From the NCBI GenBank assembly GCA_000310025.1, contig FN648481.1, positions 18,405 through 82,404 on the forward strand: a stretch of 64,000 nt of DNA, given 5' to 3'. This document shows, in pieces, positions 49,301 to 60,600 of the stretch (position 1 is its first letter; each line of letters begins with the position of its first letter). The DNA is from Ectocarpus siliculosus (Eukaryota; Sar; Phaeophyceae; Ectocarpales; Ectocarpaceae). Made by a program: the position numbers and the translations under genes. The notes under the pieces were generated by a model. The model searched no databases, was not told where the DNA came from, and saw only the letters and a program-made list of their open reading frames with translations.

Positions 49301-50420
49301 GGCGGCCCGTTTGCGAGCCAACCCCGTCCCCGAACCCGCCCGGAGAAAGAAAAATGCTGGCGCGGAAAACCCGGGACAACCTAAAACTGGCACAACAGTG
49401 GCAGCAGAGCTGACCTTACCCTGAACCCGACCCCACGGCGTGGGCACGAGTACTGGGCCGATTCCTCTTGGGCAGTCCGGCTAAGTTGCCCGCCCGCCGC
49501 CGTTCTAAAGTATGTCGTAGGCAGCCATCCTCGGCACTTGGAGCGTACCCCAACTTAGGCGCGGCGGTCAGGCCCTGCTTCCGACCACCAGTACAGCGAC
49601 GGGGCAGGGTATTGACCTCTGAGAATAGGGGTAAAACGTACCGCTGCCCCTTGTTGCTCCTCCCGAAGCCTTTGGGCTGACGGCTAAACGCGAGTGAAAC
49701 AACACCCTTGCCTTCTCCTAACCCCTTGCGCGACATCCCACGCCCCACTTCCACTCTGATGCCCTGTGGCGCGAACAACGCTGACCTTCGATTCTGCGGG
49801 GCACCGGACATACTGTGCGCCAACCATGATCGTTGCGGATTGGCGACGGTACCCTTCAATTTTCAGACCACGGTTGGGAATGACGTCAGCCTTTGCGTGC
49901 CGTGTCCTGAAGGGACCTACTCACCGCAAACCGGAGGCACCAGCTCCGACACATGCATCGTAAGTTTTCCTTCTTCAAACGCGCAATCGTTTCACCTGTC
50001 GTTTCTGAAACGCCAACGCTCAACGAAAGCCGGTTGTCACACCCCACGGCGAATAGATCCCACGTCAGTCTTTAGTGTCATGGATGAGAGGCTCCGCTTG
50101 TTCGGACAGGGTACACCAGTGTACCGCAGCATGCGGGCTGCTCAGAGCAAGCAGCATGACAATCCTTGATATTTCTGAGGATAGATGGTTTTGAGCCGCT
50201 TCTTCAGTTTTTTTGTCAAGGGTATGCTGAATGGTCCTTTCATAGGGGGGAATGATTGACGTCATGTTTGCGGCGCGAGCTGCAGCTATTTTGCCCTCGT
50301 CGTCCACTGTTCACGAAGGTTCAGATAACTGGATTTCGCGTTGGACTCGCCGATCACCCCTCCTGAATAGTCTCACAATCGTTCAAGAGAGCCGGAGGCG
50401 TATATACTGTACCCGAAAAT

Positions 50421-50488
<68 letters not shown>

Positions 50489-53400
50489 TGTGTGTGAGTG
50501 TGTGAGTGTGTGTGTGTGTGTGTCTCCTGCAACACACAGAGATAGACAGGCTGGACATTGTTGCTGCCCTCTGTTTTAGCCTTTAGCCCCTGAACTATAG
50601 CCTGTTGCTTAGACCACTCGATCACGCCCCCCCCCCGCCTCGGTGTCCGCGGGCTTTGCAACCGACATCACAACCTGACGGAACTTGTGGGCGGGCCCCC
50701 ATCACGTTCTCAACCCCGTTGCAAATACGCTTTTCCCAACAACAATCGTTGGTAGCCCTGTGAGGCCGGCACGTACTCGGAAACGAGCGGGGCGGGATCA
50801 TCGTCGACCTGTCTGCCATGCCCGAGCGGAACGTTCTCCGCCAAGACGGGGCTGTTCGAGGCGGAACTGTGCGGGAGTTGTCCGGCAGGATACTACTCAG
50901 AAGACGAAGGTACGTTTGGAGAACGGGTTGTAGCGGGTATCAATCTTTTTCACCGCCCCCGCCCAGCAGGTTCTAATAGTACTCCGCTTGACAGCCCCCG
51001 CCGAGCCAGCTACAGCGTCTTTGGCGCCTGTGTCCCGAACCCTCAACAATCCGCGCATTATTTATTTTTATTCCGCCTAACGATACGCCTCTGATTCGCC
51101 ATGTTGCGATCCCACTGATTGGACTGGGCCTTCCTCCTCTCCCTCCTCGTCTCTACCTGCGGTGAGACGAGCAGGGGCCACGAGTGTGGACGTGTGCCTG
51201 CCCTGTTCTTCGGGAAAATACTCGTCGGAGCCTGGTGAGATGCGAGCCGATTCTTTGACACCCTTCCGTGTAGATGCCCAACACATAGACTGAGTCTGCC
51301 GCCCACGATCGGCTTGCCTCATAGAGACGTCGTTTCGTGGTGCAAGCTCCCGTGCGAGACGGGTAAGGTAGCGGAGAGTACGCAAGTGCCTGCTGTGTGG
51401 TACTAAGTAGCCAATGTTTTCACCCTGCGGCTGTACTCCGTTTCGTTTGATATGCGTGGCGAAAGTTCTGGAGACACACCAAGGACAAGCATTGAATGAG
51501 TACGCACACACCCTCCGCCCCCGCCGTTGCCGCTGCCGCGTGCGTCTCTTCTCATTCGAGACGCGTGGTCCATGGTCCAAACAAAGACCAGAACAAGGAG
51601 CAAAGGAACAACACCCCCCCACCTCCCCCCCTCTGCCTACTGAATAAGTCAATCGTGCGTCTTTCTTCGCCCTCCTCACCCCCAACCAGGCGCGTCATCC
51701 AGCAGGGCGTGCGAGCCCTGCCCCGACGGGTTCTCGTCACTCGGAGGCAGCCACGAGTGCGAAACGCTCCTGGCGAACTCGCGGAAGTGGCTGGCGATCT
51801 ACCTCGCCGTCGGAGCCTCCACCCTGGCTGGGATCTGCATCGTCTACTACACTTGGCAGAAGAAAGGTATAGTCCATACCGGGCACATTGGTGTTGATGT
51901 TGTGGCGCTTTACCTGCGCAACGGGTTCAAGTGCCGAGAGTTTGTCGAGGACGGGCGTTGTTGGGTCTCTCCTGTGTTACAGTAGTGATGGACGTTTCCT
52001 CCGACATTCCTCCGGGAAGCGTGTCAAGTGGCATCGTTAGAACGGGGCTACGGAGATCATGCGGCGAGAATCAAATTACCGAGCGTACTTGCACACGTCT
52101 AACAGGTATCGGGACGCTGCACCGCACGCGCAACGAGGCCAATAAAAAAAGCCATAACAAAAGCCAGAGCGTGTACCCCACATCGCGCCTCTCTCGCTCG
52201 TATCAGCCTGAAGTGGTACCAGCTCTGTTGCGCTTATGCCCACATCACTCGCCGCACGCCATGCGCCTCCCTCCACGACCAACCCCCCACCCCGCCGCGG
52301 CTCGATAACTTGTGTTTCTGCTACGTAAGCACCCGAAGCATGCCCCTCTTTTCACGCGTCTCGATTCCAACGAACCGCACGATCCGCACGCAGTGCACAA
52401 GAAGAAGAAGCTAAAGGTCGATAGTCGGACGGAGACGCCGCTCAAGATGACCGGGGCCAAGAGGAAGGCGCACATGTGGGCAGTGTTTTTCCACACGTTG
52501 GAGACGATCGATGTCATCACGGTGAGCGAGGGGACAGTTAGATAAAGGCCGTGTGCTTTCGACGGGGAAGTGCAGTTAGCCCGGGGGGGTTGGGGGCGTG
52601 CTCATGTTTTGCAAGACCTGGCGGTTAGACCATTGACCACGCGGTCTCGAGAGGACGGAGCATTGTTCCCGGGCGGGGGGGTTGAGTTGATGGGATGAGC
52701 GCGCTCAGGTACTGCTTCGCCTGATTGTTTGACAATTGACCACCGCATGTGGCCTGGGCTGCCTGCGGGCCATTTGTTCGCTTCTCGCCTTTTCGTTGGG
52801 TCGAGGCGTGGCCTGATCGCACGAAACCTGCCTAATCCTAAGTCCTCATTTGTTTCGTTCGGATGTCCGGGCCGCTCGGCACCCAGGGCAACGCCCTCTT
52901 CGCGTACCTGCTGGACATCGGCGCTATCCAGGGCGTGATGCAGTTCATCTACTGGCTCGCCGTGTCTCTCGGAGTGGCGCTAAACGTGTTCCGTTTGTAC
53001 ATGGTGAGCAAAGGATGTGCTTGTTCTCTCGCCTGCGCAGGATTTTGGGGCCGTTTTTGTTTTGGGGGGGATTTCCGAGGATTGTTACCCGTTGGACACG
53101 CACGAAGAACGTGCCTTGCACCCCCGTCAACGGCGCTTAGAAGGATAACTACTTTTATCATGACCACAGACTATTTTTGGAGGCCTGAAAATTCGCCCGA
53201 GGTTGTAAGCGAAGCAGTCGTGTTGTACACGGAGCACAGCAGCAGTTGCCGTTGCACGAGCGCATCCGTTAAATGGGGCAGGCACCTCAGAAGACGGGCC
53301 TGGGTGGAGAAGCCGCGACCTGATATCACCGACATGCCTAAAGTCTTTAGTTTGAGGACGACAGTAAAGTCCACTCTTTACATTAGCTTCCACAATACCC

Positions 53401-55420
53401 ATAATGCATCCCGCATGGACCGCGTTCGCAGCAGCTACATAAATAGCTCCGGGTAAGAACAAAAAGTGTCACATACCGCCTGTTTACCCCCCCGCCGTTG
53501 CGACCAAAAGATAATCTGGATGAAGTGGATGCTAGTGAACGTTTCGGTGGCGGAGAGGGTTGACAAGGAAGGGAAGAAGGTCCTCGTGGTGTACATGCCG
53601 GCCAACCAGTACTTGCCCGGGAGGAGGCGGTCGGACCGGCGGATCATGACCCCCGACGACGCCAAGATGGTGCTGGAGCTCGTGAAGGTCCGCCCCGCGT
53701 GTTCTTTCTTGCCTTGCCGCTTGCCACCCAGCTGCGACGAGGAACCAGAGGTCTTGGAAAATAGTTTTGGCCCCGGGAAGGTGTGGTGTGGACCACGTGG
53801 AGCTCTCTGGTACTGAAACACATTGGATCGTCGTTTTGATGATTGTTTTGGCAATGGCTGTGCCACTAATACGGCGCCCACCGTTGGAGCTCCTAAGCCT
53901 TGAGGCCCGACCCTCGGTGTTTCTCCGGTGTGTCGAGACACCGATGCCGGTTGGGGAGATCTGGGAAAGTAAGCTAGATCATGTATCTCACACGCCTCCC
54001 TGCCCAAGTCCGTCATGACTGACCACCACCCCCTACTTGTACGCGCGTCTTTTTTGTTGCGGCCGGTGCAGATCCTGAAGCACCTCCAAATCAACAAGTT
54101 TAAGGTGCAGCTGGCCGTCGTCATGGACTTGCCCCTGACCATCCTCAACCTCTGGCTCTTGTGGATGGTGGATCCGGAGCTGATAAAGAGCGCCCTGTTT
54201 CTGACCAGCCTCATCATTGCCGTCTTCAGCGCTGGCAAGATCAGCACGCTAATAGAGTATCACCTGGAGCTGCGTCAGCGCAAGCGCAAGCTCGAGCGAC
54301 TCTTGCTTGTGAGTTATCCGTCGTCGTCGCTACGACGATAAAAAAACTGGTTCTTGTTGCGCGTGTGAAACTTTTGTTCTCTGCCCTCTACTTGTTGACT
54401 TCACTTTCCACACGCATCTCACCGGTAAGAGACGAACACCGGGCGGACAAGTCCATACCCCCCTCTAAGTAGAGCGCAAGACCGCCCCCCCGCCCCAACA
54501 CAAACACCAGGCGTCGTCATCCTACCCATGGTTGCATCGAGCGTGCATTGGCATGAGCGCGATCAGTGGTCATTGTCGAAGGGGCCACGACAACAGCTTT
54601 TGTGTGGTGGTGATCTGATGGTAACTCCCGTAGCCAACCCGTCCCGCCGTCATTCCATGCTTGACCGTTTCACCCCCAACAAGAAGAAGAGCAAACTAGG
54701 TTGTCTTTGATGTCGCCGAAGCTCGTGCCATCCCGTGTGCTTCGAAACAACGCGGCGGAGCACGCACATCATCCTATCTCCGGCCGCTCGCACGCTCACG
54801 TTTGATCGACCGTTGTTGATTTCGTTGTGGTCGATGCCTGCGCGGGTGGTGCTGTGCCGGTGAACTGCAGCTAGAGCTGAGGAGCTCCCGAAACGGGTAC
54901 GACGACGACGTGATAGTGGAGGACAACAGTCGCAACGACACCCAGGAGGCAAGCACCGTAGCCCTACCATATCGCGCCGTTTCGTGTGCTTACGCCGTCC
55001 TTCATGGCACATGTGTGTGCATGTCCGTTGTACGATGTTCAGAGTCAGTCCACCATGGCGCAGCTACACTCACTCGTGCCCCGCACGTAGCACCACGTGG
55101 TTGCCATTCCGCGAGCCATGAAGTGTTGAAGAGAGGTTCTAAACAACAGCGAATCAATAGTGTAGTCGATCAACGCTTATTATTGATGCGACATCAAGAG
55201 CGATCAACCCACTCTCTCTTTGGGTTGGATGCGCACGACAGGGAGAACGACGACCCCCCCTCCCCCCCCTCCTCCAAACGCCGCCCGCCCGTTGCACTCA
55301 AACTACTCGCTGATGGTGTGTGACGCTCAGGGAGATGAATGCTACGAACAAGGCTACCCCGAGACGCTTCTCGAGGCCCACGGGGATTTGATGCGCAACA
55401 TTGCCACCACGGAAACCGAG
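46373..55420 (+). CDS. LRR / Cys-rich (GCC2-GCC3-like) multi-span membrane protein, paralog 2
   Basis: Fifteen phase-consistent exons: 46373-46863, 47317-47765, 48136-48332, 48618-48734, 49055-49273, 49867-49959, 50756-50909, 51175-51234, 51690-51866, 52394-52521, 52887-53003, 53511-53687, 54072-54308, 54871-54948, 55331-55420. They total about 928 residues. The ATG at 46373 opens a signal peptide (LPILGFAAAALLAAQW). An LRR N-cap (GLEALYNATGGEQW, CDWYGVVC) and LRRs follow, then Cys-rich modules (CPEGTYSPQTGGTS, CPSGTFSAKTG). The first membrane span is WLAIYLAVGASTLAGICIVYY with a Lys-rich cytosolic flank. More spans are in 52887-53003, and in 54072-54308 (VVMDLPLTILNLWLLWM and LFLTSLIIAVFSAG). 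An acidic segment follows. The C-terminus is uncertain: the frame may run to a stop at 55540, or splice to 55990-56107 and a basic tail ending at 56438. It is homologous to paralog 1 in domain order and in most intron phases. Confidence 0.87.
50424..50523. repeat. TC then TG dinucleotide microsatellite
   Basis: A TC run (50424-50470) changes directly to a TG run (50471-50523). It lies in the intron between exons ending at 49959 and starting at 50756. Confidence 0.97.
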
Positions 55421-55989
55421 GTATCAGCGAAAGGGAAAAGCACGTGCCGTTTCCTGAATGACCCCGAGGTTGCTTCCCAAAAAACAGAAAGTATTCAGCT
55501 GGTGTGGAGGTGGCCTTCAAACAAGACCCCATCTCTGTAACGTTTGTCGAGCATGATTCCTTCTTTTCACAAAATTAAACCAAAAACAGCACGCATGATT
55601 TTTGTATTGGGTGATGTCTCTTTAGACTTACCCTTGTAGACACAGGCGGGTGTAGTGTTCAGGCAAAATCGTAGGGTGTGTGTGCAGTTACAGTAGTTGT
55701 AGCATAGAGGTGTGGTGTGTCAATCCGCTCGGAAAAAGATTTGGGAAAGTGAAAACTCATCATCGCGGAAAGAACATACCTTCGGTGAGTGCCCACATCA
55801 TACTCTGTACGCCCGGCCTCAACTGTGTCTCTTCGGAACTTTGCGCCGGCAGCAGCAGGCAAGCATGTGCGAATTTCAGAAGTAAGAGATGGGATCCACA
55901 CGAGTCGGTTGCCATGGAATGTCAAACCTCGGGGATCCACAAGGAGCAATGGCTGTTGTGCATGTGTAACTTCCATCCCTTGTTATTAG

Positions 55990-56438
55990 GTGGCATCTCT
56001 CTTCAGAGCCGCGCAATTTTCCACGACGACGACAATCGAACTCACACACGGCAACAAACGGTGCACGCGAAGCTGTTGTTCCCCACAAGAGGACCGATGG
56101 CACCACGGTAAACGCCGTTCATTCCCCGCAAGCAGGTAACCTTGGAGACGTAACACCCCCTCCCCAACCCCGTGCCACCCCCCACCCCCAACCCTTGTGA
56201 TCTTTAGGGTTCGCCGATTCCTCGTCGGAAAAAGCGAAGGTATCTGATGAAGCTTTCACCCACCCGGCGTTCCCCCAAGAACCGGGTGACCAGGAGGCCG
56301 CCGGGGCGAGAGAACGGGAGCGGCGGCGAGGGGCGCAGCACGTCCCCGTTGCATCGGCTCGTCATGGCTGTCTCGCCCAAGCGAAGCCGGGTTGCTGCGG
56401 GCTACGCCACGCTACCCCAGGAGGAGGAACCGCACTAG
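55990..56438 (+). other. Tentative 3' exons of LRR paralog 2
   Basis: A candidate exon 55990-56107 lies between a TTATTAG acceptor and a GTAAAC donor. A candidate terminal segment follows the acceptor TCTTTAG near 56206. The most protein-like frame of the latter is a basic tail (SPTRRSPKNRVTRRPPG) ending at the stop near 56438, but this needs entry in a phase the preceding candidate exon does not supply. Transcript evidence is needed to decide between this and termination at 55540. Confidence 0.35.
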
Positions 56439-57600
56439 TCTAGCAAAGCCTCCTGTATCTCGTATGCATAGATGCGACCACCCAATGATTTGTAGCGTCC
56501 GTAAGACCCCGGCCAACCGTTGATTCGGAGGATCTGGATGCGGTTTTCCTATTTGTGGACTAAATGCCTTGTGTGTGTTTTGAACTAGACATAATACGGA
56601 TACTAATCGAGTGCGAAGAAAAAATCGACCTGCGGAATAAACGAAGAAAGGTGTTGCAGCAATAAAAAATAACGCTCGCACCACAGAAAACAGTGCGCGA
56701 GTTTGAAGCCTGGTGCCGGTGTGGCGGGATTATCATTCGCCTCAAGAGGGGGGGTGTCTTCGGACCCCGTCACCTGCCTCAGGCACAACGCGTTGTCACA
56801 CGATCTACCTGTCAGGACCCTTGGCGATGATTACGTATGTAACTCCAGCAAATAGGCATACTACCCCGACATAACCTTTCTCCTTTCGCGCCAAAACCAA
56901 AGCACGCCTGAACTGCCGCAGCACAGGAAACACTTAGGTGTCCAACAACAATCCCCCCGAAAAACGCAAAGACACACTTACTCCACGTTTCATGTAGACA
57001 AACTTGGATGGAACGTGGCCAACGGAACCCGATATGGCATTTACACAAGCACGTTCTTTGGGCACGGACTAAAACAATGTACAAAGTATAATAACGCGCC
57101 CGCCCTCCCCGTCCCGTCCAACGGGATGGATCGATCACACCGCGTACATTCTTCGGCCTAAAAGCCCCAAATGAACAGAAAAAAAAAGAGACTATTGGCG
57201 CACGTTCGACTGATCGTTGCACAAAGAGATGAGGTGTTCCCACCGACAACAATAATAGCAACAACAGACTGCTGCAAAACCAACAAAGAAGGCAAAAGAG
57301 TGTCAAGATGTCGATTTCTTCCACACGCAATTCCGCGCCAGTCGAACGGCAACACCAAGCTCCAACAAACGGGGCAACCTTCACCTCGGAAGCTTACATG
57401 CTACTCATGAAGCAAAAAAAGACAAGAGAAATACCGCAGAAAAAACAAAGAAGGTCGAGGTACCGCATGCACCACAGCAGTATCACCGCGAGTCCTACTC
57501 GCCGTTGGGACCACAACAACATTTACGGCTGCACACACCCTTCGGTGAGCAGATGAATGGATGGATGCATCACCACTCAGATGGGTGGGGATATCATCAC
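56439..57600. other. Intergenic region between convergent genes
   Basis: About 1.16 kb between the LRR paralog 2 tail and the stop codon of the CAP-G gene on the opposite strand. It contains purine-rich patches and no supported open frame. Confidence 0.55.
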
Positions 57601-60600
57601 TCAGGCACGCAGCCTCCTGCCCCGACCGGGGCTGTTGCTGATCTCGGCCAGCGGGCTCGCCTTCGCCCTGCTCGACCTGCGTCGGGTGCTGCTGCGCTTT
57701 TCCCTCGCGGGCGATGATACCTTGGTGGCGGCGCTCTCGTAGCCTGGGGCAGCAGCAGCATCAGCGTGTTCAATCGCACGCGTTTAAGATACGTTTACAC
57801 AACCAACCGAGGAAGGAAGATGGGAGGGGTCGTCAGAAGCGACTACATTGCCGGCGAGAGGGGTGACGCGAATAGCAACAAATATTCTACGTACCGAGGT
57901 TTGAAGCCAAGCGAGGGGGGAGTGGTTTCGGACGCTGCAACCCAACGGATAGAGACGGGCGACACAGGCAAGAGCAAAACCCCTACAAAAACACCGCCAC
58001 GCCACAAGCGTCGGCGGGAAACCTAAAAAAAAAAGATTCGGTCTTGCGAAATCTGAAGCCTACGAGATGACGACCCACTTCCTAACATCATCCTGCAAGC
58101 TGCTTACCATCATCCTCGTCGTCGTCCTCCGACTCAACGGCATTGTCGTCATCGTCGACGGTTTCACCACGGCCATCTTCGGCCTCCGCTTGCCCATGCT
58201 CCGTGCCATCATCTTCGCCGTCGCTTTCCTCCTCGTCCTCGTCTTCCGAAGTGTCTCGATCCTCCTCCTCAGCAGCAGCAGCAGCAGCAGCGGCGGCGGC
58301 CGCGGCCGCCACCGCCTCCGCCTCCGCGTGCGCCATGCGCTCGCGCGCGGCCACCTTGCTCTGGCGGGAAGGTCGGCGGGACGGCGGCTGCAGGCTGGCA
58401 GACGAAGAAGAAGAGGACGTGTTGCTGCTCCGCTTCTGCGGGAGACACGGAAACAGCAACAATGCCACCGGAGGAGGGGGTTGAAAGAACGGAGTGAGGG
58501 AGGAGCTCCAAAAATATCGATATCGATAAAACATCGGTAGGTTTCTCGGAGATCGGCGCCAGAGAAAAAGACAAAGGGAAGACAACGGGACGAGATCGGG
58601 TGCAAAAGAACTTTGCTTCTCCTTCGTTTGCGTCGATCAAAACCAACACTCGGACGGGAAGCACCGAAACTACAATCATTTTGTTGTGGGTGAAGTAGAA
58701 AACACGAGTTGCGGTGACGTAGAAAATACAAAAGAGGGGGACCGATGAGGCCACCACCATTCCCACCGCCTACAACAACGTAAACAGCATCCCCACCAAC
58801 AACAACGGCACAAGCACGAACCTTGCGCATTGGGGCCTTCTGTTCCTCCTCCGCTTCGTCCCCGGACTTGTCCGCGGCGCGTGTGTGCTCGTCGCTGTCG
58901 CCGCCGTCGCTGTTGCCGTTGTCGTCGCTGTCGCTATCGTCGGGGGTGAGGTCGGCGGCGAAGAGAACCTTCTCCCGTCACACACCAGTCCACAAACAGA
59001 AAAAGCACAAAACAGCGTCAGTTCTCCATCACACACCAGAGATCGGAAATGATTCTAACGAGAAGACAACAACAACAACAACGACAACAACAACAACAAC
59101 AACAAATCACAGGCAGGAAAGAAAAAGAGTGTCACACTCCGCTCGCTGCCTTGATTTGAGGCAAACTACAACACTAGTGGCAAAACTTGCGGATCTCTGT
59201 CGCAGTTCTAGCGTTTGCCCTGCGGTCGCTAAGACTACCGGCACTGCAATATGACCCGAACGCACAACCCATGCGGCAGCCAGCCACGGAGAAACATGGT
59301 ACCCCCACCCGAAGGGAAGGAGTTGGTTGCCTCGCTGCAACAGAAGACGCTACGAAGGCGATGTACAAGCACTCCTGAGATACGCGACGCGAATCGTACC
59401 GCGCTACAGTTACAGATATACCCCCGCGCATGGCAGCAGCCAAGTGCTTCGCGCACGCGGAGGGTAGGTAGGTACCGTCCGTGTGCACACCCACCACCCC
59501 GTGCGTGTTCAAGCCCTGCGGCCGATTTCCCAACCACAGAGGAACTGCACTTTCTCCAAAGCAACTGCCCCCCGGAGGCACTGCCATAAGTATTGTCAGA
59601 CTACGTACGCACCTCGGCATACTTGGCAATGACCCTCGAAACCTTGGCGCCCAGGCGGCTATCGCCTAGAGACTCCAGCCTGTCCACGTTCTTGCGTAGG
59701 CGCTTCAGGGTCACCTACAGGACATCGGGAAGATCAGGTCCGGACCGCGGAGGGGAGGGGTGGAAATTGGGGGACGGGGGGGGGGGGCACTCAGTCCTCG
59801 CTTGATGTCTCGGTTGACTCTTGATCGCGCCATCCGATGAACGTGCTGCTCCAATCCAACCACCTTGCTCCTCTGCATTTGTGAGGGGGTAGGGAAGGGT
59901 CAGAAAACTGCTGGAAAAAATAGTGTATCTCTTCATAAAACTTCCTTGATGCGTCTTCACACGGGCTACTCTACTGTCGACTTTCTTAGCCTTCGCGCGT
60001 GCCTCTTCGGGACATCCATAGACAAATGAAACATGTGTGAGCATCACCCCTGTATGACCAGACTGCCGCTGCCCTCAACGTCCCTAGAATACAAGAACGG
60101 ATGTTCGATCTCGTCCATAGCCCCCACCTTGCACCACAAAGACGTCACAGACACTGGCGACAGCATACAAAGCGCACCCCAACACACGCCACCAGCGCGC
60201 AACAGAGGATATCGAAGCACACCTGGTCGTCTTCCGGAAGAGGCAGAGACGTGAGCACTTTGGCCAACGACGCTGCGAGCTCGGAGACGCCGTCGATGCC
60301 GCTCAGAGTCCAGAGCTCTTCGGTGATGCAGAGCGCGACGTGCCCAGTCGCATCCACTCCTCCAGCCGCGCCTGCCGTGCCCGCGCTGCTGCTACTGCTC
60401 TTCTCAGCCTCGGCCTTGGAAGAATCGATGGATGGGGCCCCGTGATGGTCAGGGTTACATTGATACGGGGGGTGGGGGGGAGGTTCCGGCGAGGGTAGTA
60501 TCTACGACGTGTTGGGCAGGCAGGTAGGTAAGCCAAAGGATAGATATCTGTTGTGTCACTTGCGTGGTATGTTTGTTGCGTGACAGTTAAAACGGAGCAC

